From Alphaproteobacteria bacterium (GTDB taxonomy: Bacteria > Pseudomonadota > Alphaproteobacteria > GCA-2731375), in the NCBI GenBank assembly GCA_030747035.1, contig JASLLM010000008.1, positions 1-44,349 of the forward strand: a stretch of 44,349 nt of DNA, in the 5' to 3' direction. The translations under genes were made by a program, and so were the position numbers. This document shows, piece by piece, positions 9,156 to 18,260 of this stretch (within the stretch, counting starts at the first letter, position 1; each line of letters starts with the position of its first letter). A model generated the notes under the pieces. The model saw only the letters and a program-made list of their open reading frames with translations. It ran no database searches and had not been told where the DNA came from.

Positions 9156-11171
9156 ATGGCAACGAAACAGAAAACGGCGACTTCGAATGTGAAGCTATCG
9201 GCGGAGACGGCGGAGGCTATTTACACCACAATGCGCCGCATTCGCGCATTCGAGGAGCAAACCATCGACCTGTTTGCCAAGGGCGAGGTCAAGGGTACGG
9301 CGCATAGCTACATCGGCGAGGAAGCCGTGGCCGCTGCCGTTTCCGCCAATCTGCGCGATGATGATTACATGGCCTCGAACCACCGGGGCCATGGCCATTG
9401 CATCGCCAAGGGCGCTGATCTGAACCTGATGATGGCGGAGTTGATGGGGCGGGAGAACGGCTATTGCGGCGGTTTGGGCGGCTCCATGCATATCGCTGAT
9501 TTGAGCACCGGCATTCTTGGCGCCAATGGCATCGTTGGCGCCACTATGCCGCTGGCGACCGGCGCCGCCCTGGCCGTTAAGCTGCGCGGCGGCGATCAGG
9601 TGGTGGTGGCCTTTTTTGGCGATGGCGCCTCGAACCAGGGCACCTTCCACGAATGCTCCAACCTGGCGAGCATCTGGAAGCTGCCGATCCTGTTCATTTG
9701 TGAGAACAATCAATATGCCCTGACAACGTCCTACCGGGACACCAACTCGGCGCCGCAGATCTCCGACCGGGCGGCGGGCTACGCCATGCCCGGCGTCACT
9801 ATCGACGGCAATGACGCGGGCGAGGTTTACACCGTCGTGGGCGAGGCGGTGGAGCGGGCCAGGCGCGGCGAAGGGCCCAGCCTGATCGAATGCATGACCT
9901 ACCGCTGGGGCCAGCATTCCATGCGCGCCAACCTGCGCGACCCTCGGCCCCAGGAGGAGTTCGACGCCTGGATCGCCCGCGATCCCATCAAATTGCTGGA
10001 AGAGCGGATGAAGGCGGAAAAGACCGTGCCGCGCAAACGGGTCGACGAGATCGACGAGCAGGTGGCCCAGGATCTGGAGACCGCCGTGGCTTTTGGCGCG
10101 GCGGGGGCGGAGCCCTCGGTGGAACAGATGTTGGACGCGGTCTATGCGCCGCATGCCGACTATGCTGAGCCGGGCGCCGGCGGTGGCCGGGAGATTACTT
10201 ATGTGGAGGCCCTTAACGAAGCCATGGCCAGTGAAATGGCCCGGGACGACCGGGTCTTCGTGATGGGCGAGGATGTGGGGCAAACAGGTGGCATTTTCGG
10301 CGTCACCAAGGGCCTGTGGGAGCGTTTCGGCAACGACCGGGTCCGCGATACCCCGATCACCGAGGTCGGCTTCACCGGTGCCGGCGTCGGCGCCGCCATC
10401 GCCGGCATGCGCCCGGTGGTGGAGATCCAGATTTTCGATTTTGTCGCCCTGACCATGGACATGCTGGTCAATCAGGCCGCCAAGTTCCGTTACATGCTGG
10501 GCGGTAAACCCATCGTGCCCATGGTGGTGCGCGGCCCCCAGGGTGGCGGTATCCGCATGGCGGCGCAGCATTCACAAAGCCTGGAAGCCTGGTTCACCCA
10601 TGTGCCGGGCCTGGTGGTGATGGCGCCTTCGACGCCTTATGACGCCAAGGGCATGCTGACGGCGGCGATCCGGGACGACAATCCGGTGATCTTCCTGGAG
10701 CACAAGATGCTCTACATGGAAAGCAACGGCGAGGTGCCGGAACAGGATTACGCCATTCCCATCGGCAAGGGCGACATCAAGCGCGCGGGCACCGATGTCA
10801 CCGTGGTGGCTACCCTGACCATGGTCGGCCGCGCCCTGGCCGCCGCCAGGGTGCTGGAGCGGGAAGGGATTTCGGTCGAGGTGGTGGATCCCCGCACCCT
10901 GCGCCCGCTGGATGAAGATATGATCCTTGCCTCGGTGGCCAAGACCAACCGCCTGGTGATCGCGCACGAGGCCTGGAAGAACGGCGGCTTCGGCGCCGAG
11001 GTCGCGGCCCTTGTGGTCGAAAAGGGATTTGACGATTTGGATGCGCCGATTGTCCGGGTCGGCGGTTTGGATGTGCCCATGCCCTACAACGATGCCTTGG
11101 AGCGGGAGGCTATACCCTCCCAGGAGCGCCTGACCCAGGCCATCCGTCAACTGGCGCAAAATGGCATCTGA
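9156..11171 (+). CDS. Fused E1 alpha/beta 2-oxoacid or acetoin dehydrogenase
   Basis: A 671-residue thiamine-diphosphate enzyme in which the two normally separate E1 subunits are fused. Residues 15-330 are E1 alpha, with the TPP/Mg site GDGASNQG at 155-162 and ENN at 183-185. Residues 346-665 are E1 beta, starting 'ITYVEALNEAMASEMARD' with a typical MGEDVG and transketolase C-terminal half. E1 decarboxylates a 2-oxoacid or acetoin and passes the acyl group to E2 lipoate. The alpha half resembles pyruvate and acetoin dehydrogenases more than branched-chain enzymes. No E2 or E3 gene lies in the window. The Shine-Dalgarno is weak. The gene overlaps or abuts an Hpt gene. Confidence 0.88.
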   Translation: MATKQKTATSNVKLSAETAEAIYTTMRRIRAFEEQTIDLFAKGEVKGTAHSYIGEEAVAAAVSANLRDDDYMASNHRGHGHCIAKGADLNLMMAELMGRENGYCGGLGGSMHIADLSTGILGANGIVGATMPLATGAALAVKLRGGDQVVVAFFGDGASNQGTFHECSNLASIWKLPILFICENNQYALTTSYRDTNSAPQISDRAAGYAMPGVTIDGNDAGEVYTVVGEAVERARRGEGPSLIECMTYRWGQHSMRANLRDPRPQEEFDAWIARDPIKLLEERMKAEKTVPRKRVDEIDEQVAQDLETAVAFGAAGAEPSVEQMLDAVYAPHADYAEPGAGGGREITYVEALNEAMASEMARDDRVFVMGEDVGQTGGIFGVTKGLWERFGNDRVRDTPITEVGFTGAGVGAAIAGMRPVVEIQIFDFVALTMDMLVNQAAKFRYMLGGKPIVPMVVRGPQGGGIRMAAQHSQSLEAWFTHVPGLVVMAPSTPYDAKGMLTAAIRDDNPVIFLEHKMLYMESNGEVPEQDYAIPIGKGDIKRAGTDVTVVATLTMVGRALAAARVLEREGISVEVVDPRTLRPLDEDMILASVAKTNRLVIAHEAWKNGGFGAEVAALVVEKGFDDLDAPIVRVGGLDVPMPYNDALEREAIPSQERLTQAIRQLAQNGI

Positions 11172-11187
11172 ACCTACAGGGTCTGAA

Positions 11188-11508
11188 ATGGCACCGGCCA
11201 TCGATATGGTGCATCTGGGTTCCTATACCCAGGGCGACCGGGCGATGGAGCTGGAATTGCTGACCCTGTTCATGACCAGTGCGCAGGAATATATCGATAC
11301 CATGGCGGCAAGCGAAGGCGAGGCTTGGTGGACCGCGGCCCACAGCCTGAAGGGGGTGGCCCTGGGTGTCGGCGCCGGCGAGATCGCGACCTTGGCCGAA
11401 GCGGGGGAGGCATACCGCGACAGCGAACCGTCGGTGCGCCATGATCATGTCGCGGCGATGCGGGCCGCGTTGCAACGCGTGCGCTGCTTTGTCGCGGATT
11501 TGACCTGA
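11188..11508 (+). CDS. Stand-alone histidine phosphotransfer (Hpt) protein
   Basis: A 106-residue, mostly helical protein with the Hpt motif AHSLKGVA, His52 being the phosphorylated residue. Such proteins shuttle phosphate between hybrid histidine kinases and response regulators. The N-terminus 'IDMVHLGSYTQGDRAMELEL' is typical of alphaproteobacterial single-domain Hpt proteins. I chose the ATG at 11188, which follows CAGGGT; an ATG at 11161 overlapping the E1 gene would add nine residues. It is probably co-transcribed with E1. No partner kinase or receiver is adjacent. Confidence 0.8.
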   Translation: MAPAIDMVHLGSYTQGDRAMELELLTLFMTSAQEYIDTMAASEGEAWWTAAHSLKGVALGVGAGEIATLAEAGEAYRDSEPSVRHDHVAAMRAALQRVRCFVADLT

Positions 11509-11610
11509 TTTTGATCAATTCGCGTATTGGATTTGCAGGGCATGATATTTATCTAAATTAGTATAGCCGTTGGCATTCGGCTCGCGGCGAAATTGGAAGG
11601 GTTAGGAAAA

Positions 11611-12429
11611 ATGGCCTTCAAGGATATCGTCGTGCACCAGGGCGAGGACGCCCACGCGGACAGGCGGATGATCGCCGGTTTGAGTTTAGCCAAACAGTTT
11701 GATGCACGTCTGACAGGCGTCTATGTGTTGAGCTATCCAACGGTGCCGGGCTTTGTGCAAACCGAATTGCCAAGCGAAATTATCGAGCAGCGCTACGCCG
11801 AAATCCGCCAGGCGGCGGAAGATATGCGCAAGCAATTCGATGCTAGCCTGACGCGCGAGGGCGTGCCGGGCGAGTTTCGCGTCATGGAAGGGGACGCCGC
11901 AGAGGCGGTGGCCTTGTGCGGCCGCTACAGCGATGTCTTGGTGGTCAGCCAGCCTGATCCTGATCATCCTTCGCCGACGGACGGTTTGGCCGAGGATCTG
12001 CTGCTTGCCGCAGGCCGTCCCGTTCTGGTGGTTCCCTACGCTGGCGATCAAAGCCACATGGGCAATCGGGTCATGGTGGCCTGGAGTGCGACCCGGGAAT
12101 CGACCCGGGCGGTGCATGATGCCATGGGCATGTTGCAGCAGGCCGACGAAGTCGTGGTCTTTTCGGTCAATCCCGAAGACAAGGACCACATCGCCGGCGC
12201 CGACATCTGCACCCATCTTGCCCGCCACGGGGTCAACGCCACACCCCGCCATATTGTCGCGCCCGACATGCGGGTCGGCGACAGCATCCTGTCGGCCATT
12301 GCCGACAACGGGATCGATATGTTGGTGATGGGTGGCTATGGCCATTCCCGCTTGCGCGAACTGGCCTTTGGCGGCGCGACCCGGGCGATCATGCAGTCGA
12401 TGACCTGCCCGGTCATGCTGTCGCATTAG
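11611..12429 (+). CDS. Universal stress protein, tandem Usp domains
   Basis: A 272-residue cytoplasmic protein with two Usp folds. The first (residues 1-145) starts 'FKDIVVHQGEDAHADRR' and has a degenerate nucleotide loop. The second (155-272) ends 'GGYGHSRLRELAFGGATR', which fits the G-x2-G-x9-G ATP-binding pattern. Tandem Usps respond to starvation, oxidative or respiratory stress, but no specific trigger can be read here. The ATG follows GGAAGGGTTAGG. The 102-base upstream gap is AT-rich and probably holds its promoter, though no convincing -35/-10 pair or FNR box was found. Confidence 0.88.
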   Translation: MAFKDIVVHQGEDAHADRRMIAGLSLAKQFDARLTGVYVLSYPTVPGFVQTELPSEIIEQRYAEIRQAAEDMRKQFDASLTREGVPGEFRVMEGDAAEAVALCGRYSDVLVVSQPDPDHPSPTDGLAEDLLLAAGRPVLVVPYAGDQSHMGNRVMVAWSATRESTRAVHDAMGMLQQADEVVVFSVNPEDKDHIAGADICTHLARHGVNATPRHIVAPDMRVGDSILSAIADNGIDMLVMGGYGHSRLRELAFGGATRAIMQSMTCPVMLSH

Positions 12430-12479
12430 CCCGGCGGCATTAAGCGATGACATAGCTCCGGCTTCGGGGTACATGAATG

Positions 12480-12508
12480 GGACGGGTGGTCTTTTCGACC
12501 GCCCGTCC
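12480..12508 (+). terminator. Rho-independent terminator after the Usp gene
   Basis: A 12-bp stem (GGACGGGTGGTC / GACCGCCCGTCC, one G-U pair) with a 5-nt TTTTC loop is followed by TATTTCCTTT. It sits 50 bases after the stress-protein stop and before the amidohydrolase ribosome site, so it separates the two transcription units. Confidence 0.65.
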
Positions 12509-12560
12509 TATTTCCTTTGCGGCGTCAAGGGCGGCGCCGAACCGAATGCAGGAGTGCGAC

Positions 12561-13736
12561 ATGGCGGTCATCAACCGAATTGCCGATTTTCACAACGACA
12601 TGGTGGAATGGCGCCATGATATTCATGCCCACCCGGAAACCGCCTTTGAGGAGGTTCGGACAGCCGGCGTGGTCGAGGAAAAGCTGCGCTCGTTCGGCAT
12701 GGAGGTCCATACCGGTCTGGCCAAGACCGGCGTTGTCGGTGTGCTGAAATGCGGCGACTCGGACCGCAAGATCGGTTTGCGGGCGGACATGGATGCCCTT
12801 GACCTGCAGGAACTTGCAGACATTACCCATAAATCGAAGCATGACGGCAAGATGCACGCCTGCGGCCATGACGGGCATACCACCATGCTGCTGGGGGCGG
12901 CCCGCTATCTGGCGGAAACCAAGAATTTCGACGGCACCATCTATTTTATTTTCCAGCCGGCGGAAGAGAACGAGGCCGGCGGCAGGCTGATGGTGGATGA
13001 GGGGCTGTTCGATCAATTCCCCTGCACCGACGTCTATGGCATGCATAACATGCCGGGAATCCCAGTCGGTCAGATTGCCCTGATGCCCGGACCGATGATG
13101 GCTTCGGCCGATTTTTTCGAAATCGTGGTCACCGGTGTGGGCGCCCACGGCGCCATGCCCCATCAGGGTGTCGATCCCATACTGGTCGGTTCGGAAATCG
13201 TTACCGCCTTGCAGCGGATTGTCTCGCGCACAGTTGATCCGTTGAAGCAGGCGGTCATTTCGGCGACCAAGTTCCAATCGGGCCACACCACCAATGTGAT
13301 ACCGGAAACGGCTCTGATCGCCGGTACCACGCGGGCCTTCTCGACCAAGGTGCAGGATATCATGGAGGCGGAGATCAAACGCGTTGCCGAGGGGATTGCG
13401 GCGGCCCATGGCGCCACGATTGAATACACCTACGATCGCCGCTATGCCCCGACCATCAATACGCCGGAGGAGACGGAGATCGCCCATCGTGCCGCCGCGA
13501 CCGTGGTGGGGGAGGAAAATGTGCGCCGAGATCTCGATCCGACGATGGGGGCGGAAGATTTTTCCTGGATGCTACAGGCCCGGCCCGGTTGCTATATCTG
13601 GGTCGGCAACGGCGTTAGCGGTGAAATGGGTGGTTGCATGGTGCACAATCCAAACTATGATTTCAACGATGAAGTGCTGCCCATCGGTGCATCCTATTGG
13701 GTCAAGCTGGTGGAGCAAGAATTGGCAATCGCTTGA
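12561..13736 (+). CDS. M20D amidohydrolase (hippurate / N-acyl-amino-acid hydrolase type)
   Basis: A 391-residue metallohydrolase that removes acyl groups from N-acyl amino acids or related amides. The opening 'WRHDIHAHPETAFEE' and the metal motifs are those of the hippuricase/IAA-amino-acid hydrolase group: ACGHDGHT (Cys101, His103), PAEEN (Glu136-137), YGMHN, and a C-terminal VHNPNYDF His. The start is the ATG at 12561 with CAGGAG six bases upstream; an upstream in-frame start lacks a site and overlaps the terminator. The gene stands alone. Confidence 0.9.
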   Translation: MAVINRIADFHNDMVEWRHDIHAHPETAFEEVRTAGVVEEKLRSFGMEVHTGLAKTGVVGVLKCGDSDRKIGLRADMDALDLQELADITHKSKHDGKMHACGHDGHTTMLLGAARYLAETKNFDGTIYFIFQPAEENEAGGRLMVDEGLFDQFPCTDVYGMHNMPGIPVGQIALMPGPMMASADFFEIVVTGVGAHGAMPHQGVDPILVGSEIVTALQRIVSRTVDPLKQAVISATKFQSGHTTNVIPETALIAGTTRAFSTKVQDIMEAEIKRVAEGIAAAHGATIEYTYDRRYAPTINTPEETEIAHRAAATVVGEENVRRDLDPTMGAEDFSWMLQARPGCYIWVGNGVSGEMGGCMVHNPNYDFNDEVLPIGASYWVKLVEQELAIA

Positions 13737-13820
13737 ATAATTGTAGTATTGTATTAAGTTAAACTCCGTTAGCTTTTGATTGTGTTGAACAATCGCGATT
13801 GGACCAGGTAGGGGATTCCC

Positions 13821-14648
13821 ATGGGGTTCAAGGTCAAGTTCTGGGGCGTTCGCGGCTTGATAGCGTGTCCGTCATCGAAGTACGTCATGTTTGGCGGCAA
13901 TACATCATGTATTGAAGTCTCCTGCGGTGGCCAGAGAGTGGTCTTTGACTGCGGCACGGGCATACGAAATTTTGGTCATTGGATGATGAAAAAAGGCGTA
14001 CGCCGCGCCGATATTCTGATGTCCCACAGCCATGGGGATCATATCAACGGATTCCCGTTTTTTTCGCCAGCCTTCCAGCCCGACTGCGAGTTTCGCATCA
14101 TGGCCGGACATCTGTTCGAAATGGAAGAAAACCTGCACGACATCATGTCGGGCCAAATGAACCAGCCGACATTTCCGGTTCCGATCGAGGCCATGCAGTC
14201 CAAACTGGTATTCGAGGATTTCGTCGCCGGCGACAGCTTCACCCTGGGGACGGGGATCAAGGTCACCACCACTTTGCTGAATCATCCCGATAATGCCACG
14301 GGCTATCGTATCGATTATGGCGGCAAGAGCTTTTGCTATGTCACGGATACCGAACATATTCCCGGCAAGCCGGACGAAAATATTCTGCATCTGATCGATG
14401 GCGCCGACGCGGTGGTTTACGACTGCACCTATACGGACCGGGAGTTTCCCAGCAAGGTTGGTTGGGGTCATTCGACCTGGCAGGAAGGGGTGCGCCTATG
14501 TAAATTGGCCAACGCCAAGCGCCTGGTGATTTTCCATCACGATCCCGATCATGAAGACCCCTTCATGGAGTTGCTGGAAGCCGAGGCCCGTCTGGCCTGG
14601 GACGGCGCCCTGATGGGCCGCGAGAACATGCGCTTGACCCTGGCCTAG
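13821..14648 (+). CDS. Metallo-beta-lactamase-fold hydrolase, phosphodiesterase-like
   Basis: A 275-residue protein starting 'MGFKVKFWGVRGLIACP', with FGGNTSCIEV and the zinc motif HSHGDH (His69, His71, Asp73, His74). This set of motifs marks the PDEase-like MBL group, in which some members hydrolyse cyclic nucleotides. Later ligands are probably the Asp in YVTDTEH and the His in VIFHHDPDH. The start follows AGGTAGGGG. The 84-base upstream gap is AT-rich and likely contains the promoter. The substrate is unknown. Confidence 0.85.
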   Translation: MGFKVKFWGVRGLIACPSSKYVMFGGNTSCIEVSCGGQRVVFDCGTGIRNFGHWMMKKGVRRADILMSHSHGDHINGFPFFSPAFQPDCEFRIMAGHLFEMEENLHDIMSGQMNQPTFPVPIEAMQSKLVFEDFVAGDSFTLGTGIKVTTTLLNHPDNATGYRIDYGGKSFCYVTDTEHIPGKPDENILHLIDGADAVVYDCTYTDREFPSKVGWGHSTWQEGVRLCKLANAKRLVIFHHDPDHEDPFMELLEAEARLAWDGALMGRENMRLTLA

Positions 14649-14679
14649 AACGGTTCGGCGGCCCAAATGGTCGGCGGCG

Positions 14680-15174
14680 TTACTTCACCGTGATTAGGCC
14701 TTTCATACCCATGGCGGTGTGGGTCTTGCCGCTTTGATCCTCGATATCGCATAGAATGTCGTAGCTGCCGGCGAGCACGGGCACGAAGGTCCATTCGACG
14801 GTACCGCCCGGCATGACCTCGATCTCCGCCGGGGTGCCGACGATTTTTGCCAGCGGTCGGGCGGTCGCGCCAATGTCGTCCAGCACCTTCACGTCCGACG
14901 ACCGGGCGGCGGAAACCAGGCCGGGCGCATCAAACTCATGAATTTCCAGGCTCGGGTTTTCAATGACCAGGGTATATGGCCTGCCGACGGCAAGACTTAT
15001 AAGGCTCGGGTGAAACAGCCTCTTTCTGTCACCCTCGCGTCCCAGTGATAGGATTATCCTTTGTGGTTTTGTTTTGCCGCCGACTTCGGCTGCCACGGCG
15101 GCTGAGATTTTGAACTGCGGCGCCATCATCAGGGCCAGCGCCAGGGAAAGAAACGCAACGCAAACTCCACGCAT
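14680..15174 (-). CDS. Secreted cupredoxin-like protein
   Basis: A 164-residue protein with a signal peptide (residues 1-29, AxA-type end at AVAAE) and one cupredoxin domain. Candidate type-1 copper ligands are His79, Cys142, His152 and Met155 or Met157, arranged as in plastocyanin-like folds. The 'SYDILCDIED' and 'HTAMGMKGLITV' blocks match the stand-alone Cupredoxin_1 group found with iron or copper uptake systems. It is probably periplasmic. The ATG follows CGGAG. A Fur-like box lies 24-42 bases upstream, so iron control is plausible. It converges on the preceding hydrolase gene. Confidence 0.8.
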   Translation of the reverse strand: MRGVCVAFLSLALALMMAPQFKISAAVAAEVGGKTKPQRIILSLGREGDRKRLFHPSLISLAVGRPYTLVIENPSLEIHEFDAPGLVSAARSSDVKVLDDIGATARPLAKIVGTPAEIEVMPGGTVEWTFVPVLAGSYDILCDIEDQSGKTHTAMGMKGLITVK

Positions 15175-15197
15175 TTCGCAACTCCGTACAGGTAATT

Positions 15198-15216
15198 AAT
15201 AATGAGAATGAATATC
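15198..15216 (-). promoter_or_regulatory. Putative Fur box upstream of the cupredoxin gene
   Basis: Read on the gene's strand, the 19 bases GATATTCATTCTCATTATT match 14 of 19 positions of the classical Fur consensus GATAATGATAATCATTATC. The flanks are AT-rich (AATT on both sides). The position, 24-42 bases before the ATG, would let a repressor block transcription. Irr- or Mur-type regulators are alternatives in alphaproteobacteria. Confidence 0.5.
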
Positions 15217-15269
15217 AATTAACCTGAGCCGCGTCAATTGTGAAATCTGGCCTCATGACCGATTGGCGC

Positions 15270-16172
15270 TCAATTCCCCCGAAAATCTGCCCGAAACGCG
15301 GCGACGGCCTGCTCTAGCCGATCAAGGTATTCCCGGCCGTAGTCGGCATAGTCAAAGTCCAGATTGGCGAACATTTCACCGACGCCGCCCCATAACGCGG
15401 TCCAGATCAGAGCCGTGCATTTCCAGGCGGAGAAGCGGCGGCGGCTGGCCTGATCCGGTTCCGCATCGTTCAGGCGCAGGTAGCGGCGCAGCATTTCGTC
15501 CTCCACCTCGCGGTCAAGCTGCAGATGCGCCGCCATACAGGCCAGATCATACAGGCCGTCGTTCCAGCCGCCGTATTCCCAATCGATCAGCCAGAAACGC
15601 CGGCCATCGGCAAGGATGTTCCCCGCCACCAGATCGTTATGACAGAAGACCGGCTGGATCGGTCCGATCGCGGTTTCCAATTCGTCGTTTAGGGCCATCA
15701 ACCGCGTCAGCGCCGAGGCCATCGCGCCGCCGTGCTGCATGATGATCCGGGCATAGCGCCGGTTCAAATGGAAGACCCAGAACATCGGTCCGGGCACTTC
15801 CAGATGTCCGGGCAGGTCCAGGTGACACTGCCCCAGCAGGCCGATCAGGCGGTCCATGGCGGCCTCCTGCGCCAAATCGGCGGCATCGACCCTGGCGCCA
15901 TCGGCGATGTATTCGAACACCATGGCGCCCGGCTCGTGATGCAGCAGGGCTGGCGATAGGCCGGCCTCGAACGCCGCCTGGGTCACGGCGATTTCGTTAT
16001 AGCGAAAAACCGCATGCTCCGGCCGGTCGTCGCCGATGCGTACGACATATTTCTGGCCGTCATCGTCGACCAGAAAATTATGGTTCGAGATGCCGCCCGA
16101 TATGTCCTGCACGCTGACCGGGCCCTGCCAGAAGTCCATTTCCAACACCTGGCGCCGGGCTTGTTGCGACAT
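15270..16172 (-). CDS. APH / choline-kinase-like phosphotransferase
   Basis: A 300-residue small-molecule kinase fold. The catalytic loop FCHNDLVAGNIL and metal motif WLIDWEYGG are those of choline/ethanolamine kinases (LicA) and aminoglycoside phosphotransferase relatives. An N-terminal 'GGISNHNFLV' loop and 'YVVRIGDD' with the ATP-binding region fit LicA-type proteins. It probably phosphorylates choline, ethanolamine or a related alcohol; this is inferred. It is a single gene between the cupredoxin and CoA-transferase genes, divergent from the latter by 100 bases. Confidence 0.8.
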   Translation of the reverse strand: MSQQARRQVLEMDFWQGPVSVQDISGGISNHNFLVDDDGQKYVVRIGDDRPEHAVFRYNEIAVTQAAFEAGLSPALLHHEPGAMVFEYIADGARVDAADLAQEAAMDRLIGLLGQCHLDLPGHLEVPGPMFWVFHLNRRYARIIMQHGGAMASALTRLMALNDELETAIGPIQPVFCHNDLVAGNILADGRRFWLIDWEYGGWNDGLYDLACMAAHLQLDREVEDEMLRRYLRLNDAEPDQASRRRFSAWKCTALIWTALWGGVGEMFANLDFDYADYGREYLDRLEQAVAAFRADFRGN

Positions 16173-16272
16173 ATCAAAGCATCTCCCTCAATCCGGCCAC
16201 CATGCTAGAGGCTTTCGCGCCACCTTGCTATGATCGCCGTCGTAACTATTGCAATTCAAGGACGGAGTGGCC

Positions 16273-17451
16273 ATGCCGCTAAGTGGAATTCGGGTGATCG
16301 ATTTTGGGCGGGTCATCGCCGGGCCCCTGGGACCGATGTTGCTGGGCGACCTAGGCGCCGACGTGATCAAGGTGGAGACGGGACAGGGTGACATGCTGCG
16401 TCAGCAGGCACCGTCCTTCAGCCCCGGCATGGGCGGCTACTTTACCACCGCCAACCGCAACAAACGCAGCCTGCACGTGGATTTACGCCACCCCGGCGGC
16501 GACAAGTTGCTGCGCGCCCTAATGGCCTCGGCGGATGTGGTAGTGGAAAATTTTCGTCCCGGTATATTCGATACCATGGGCTTTACAGACGAAGTGTTGG
16601 AACGGGATTTCCCACATTTGGTGGTGGCGCGGCTGTCGGCCTTTGGCGACGTGGGCCCCATGGGCGCCCGCTCGGGCGTGGATCAACTGGTCCAGGGTTA
16701 TTCCGGTCTGATGTCTATTACGGGCAGTGAGGAAACCGGGCCCATCCGCTCCGGCGTCGCGATCTCGGACGTGCTGGGCGGGCTGTGCAACACCATCGGC
16801 ATTCTGGGTGCCCTGATGGAAAAGCGGCAAAGCGGCCGAGGGCAGGTGGTGCGCACCTCGTTGCTGGAGGCGACCATGTCCATGCTGACGGTGCAGGCGG
16901 GCAAGTATTTCGCCTCCGGTCAGGACCCGGTACCGGAAGGCAACCACCATCCGGCCATCGCCCCCTATGGTTTGTTCGCCACCTCCGATGGACAGATACA
17001 GATTCTGGTGGCCCGCAACGAGGATTTTCGCCGCTTTGCAGATTTCTGTGGCCGGCCGGAATGGAAGGACGATGAGCGTTTCGCCACCGGCGGGGCCCGT
17101 TCCATCAACAAGGACGCCATGCGGGCGGTAGTGGCCGAGGCCATGGTGGAAAAATCCACCGAAGACTGGCTGAGCTTTCTGGTCGAGAACGATATTCCCC
17201 ACGGCCCGGTGCTGTCGATCCACGAGGCCTTTGACAGCGCCCAGGCACGGGCCCTGGGCATGACCGTTGAGATGACCGCCAGTGATGGCACGGAAATGAA
17301 GGTGCCGCGGTTTCCCTGGCGTTTCAACCGGACGCCGGCACAGGTGCGTCGCCCGCCGCCAAGCGTGGGCGAACATACGGAAGAAATTTTGGCCGAAGTG
17401 GGCTTGGCGAATGATGCCGAGGTGCGGGCGGCATTGCTGCAGTTGGGGTGA
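16273..17451 (+). CDS. Family III CoA-transferase (CaiB/BaiF)
   Basis: A 392-residue enzyme that moves CoA between carboxylic acids. It opens 'MPLSGIRVIDFGRVIAGP', has 'VVVENFRPG' and 'GDVGPM', and Asp137 in SGVDQLVQ aligns with the catalytic Asp of formyl-CoA transferase. The start is the ATG at 16273 behind ACGGAGTGG. The stop overlaps a possible GTG start of the crotonase gene, and the pair is surely co-transcribed, suggesting activation of an unsaturated or hydroxy acid followed by hydration. The acid itself cannot be named. Confidence 0.9.
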   Translation: MPLSGIRVIDFGRVIAGPLGPMLLGDLGADVIKVETGQGDMLRQQAPSFSPGMGGYFTTANRNKRSLHVDLRHPGGDKLLRALMASADVVVENFRPGIFDTMGFTDEVLERDFPHLVVARLSAFGDVGPMGARSGVDQLVQGYSGLMSITGSEETGPIRSGVAISDVLGGLCNTIGILGALMEKRQSGRGQVVRTSLLEATMSMLTVQAGKYFASGQDPVPEGNHHPAIAPYGLFATSDGQIQILVARNEDFRRFADFCGRPEWKDDERFATGGARSINKDAMRAVVAEAMVEKSTEDWLSFLVENDIPHGPVLSIHEAFDSAQARALGMTVEMTASDGTEMKVPRFPWRFNRTPAQVRRPPPSVGEHTEEILAEVGLANDAEVRAALLQLG

Positions 17452-17456
17452 TCAAG

Positions 17457-18260
17457 ATGGCACAGATTACGATAGAAAACGACGGTGCGGTGGCGGTGGT
17501 GCGTTTCACCAATCCACCCGATGGCTTTATGAACAATGCAACCGTGCCCGAGATCACGGCCATGCTGGACCAGGTAGAGGCCGACGACGACGTGCGCGCT
17601 GTGGTGCTGACCGGGGGGCTGCCTGATGTCTTCATTCGGCATTTTTCGGTCGTTGAGTTGGAGGAACGGGCGCGCAGCCAGCGGGCCGAGGGCATCGGTG
17701 GCTTCGATCTGACCCATCCGATCCCCGAGCGTGACCTGCACCGGGATTTCCGCCGCATTGAGGACAGCCCCAAGCCATTCGTCGCGGCCATTAACGGCAC
17801 CGCCATGGGCGGCGGCTTCGAGTTGGCCCTGCGCTGCGATTTCCGCATCGCCCAGGACGGCCCCTATTCCATCGGCCTGCCGGAAATCAATATCGGCATC
17901 CTGCCGGGCGCCGGCGGCACCCAGCGGCTCAGCCGCATCATCGGCCAGGCCAAGACGCTGGAACTAACCCTGCTGGGCAAGACCCTCTCGCCCAGGGAGG
18001 CGGCGGAATACGGCCTGGTTACCGAATGCGTCGAAGGTTCGGCCCTGGACCGGGCGATGGAAATCGCCCGCGAGTTGACGACCAAATCACCCCACGCCGT
18101 GGCCTATATCAAGCATCTGGTGCGGCGGTCGGAACTGGTGGCGCCCATGGACGGCCTGGCCGCCGAACGCACCCTGTTCGCCGACCTGCTGGTGCGGGAC
18201 GAGGCGGTGGAGCTAATGACGGAGATGAACCAGGGCAAGCGCGACATCCGGGACCGCTAG
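17457..18260 (+). CDS. Enoyl-CoA hydratase/isomerase (crotonase)
   Basis: A 267-residue crotonase-fold enzyme. Both catalytic glutamates of enoyl-CoA hydratase are present, Glu122 in MGGGFELAL and Glu143 in GLPEINIGILPGAGGTQRL. The oxyanion-hole region and C-terminal helices look complete. The segment after residue 55 (LPDVFIRHFSVVELEE) is unusual compared with the common 'FCAGAD' type, so substrate preference may differ. The ATG at 17457 follows GGGGTGATC; a GTG at 17448 overlapping the upstream stop is possible. It works with the preceding CoA-transferase. Confidence 0.9.
   Translation: MAQITIENDGAVAVVRFTNPPDGFMNNATVPEITAMLDQVEADDDVRAVVLTGGLPDVFIRHFSVVELEERARSQRAEGIGGFDLTHPIPERDLHRDFRRIEDSPKPFVAAINGTAMGGGFELALRCDFRIAQDGPYSIGLPEINIGILPGAGGTQRLSRIIGQAKTLELTLLGKTLSPREAAEYGLVTECVEGSALDRAMEIARELTTKSPHAVAYIKHLVRRSELVAPMDGLAAERTLFADLLVRDEAVELMTEMNQGKRDIRDR

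Noticed and set aside
9195-10571. A 458-codon open frame antisense to the E1 gene
   Set aside because: It follows the codon structure of the opposite strand, lacks a recognisable domain or ribosome site, and its His/Gly-rich composition is typical of a shadow frame in high-GC DNA.
11509-11610. FNR/FixK site upstream of the universal stress protein
   Set aside because: TTGATCAA is present but the TTGAT-N4-ATCAA spacing is not; no good match was found.
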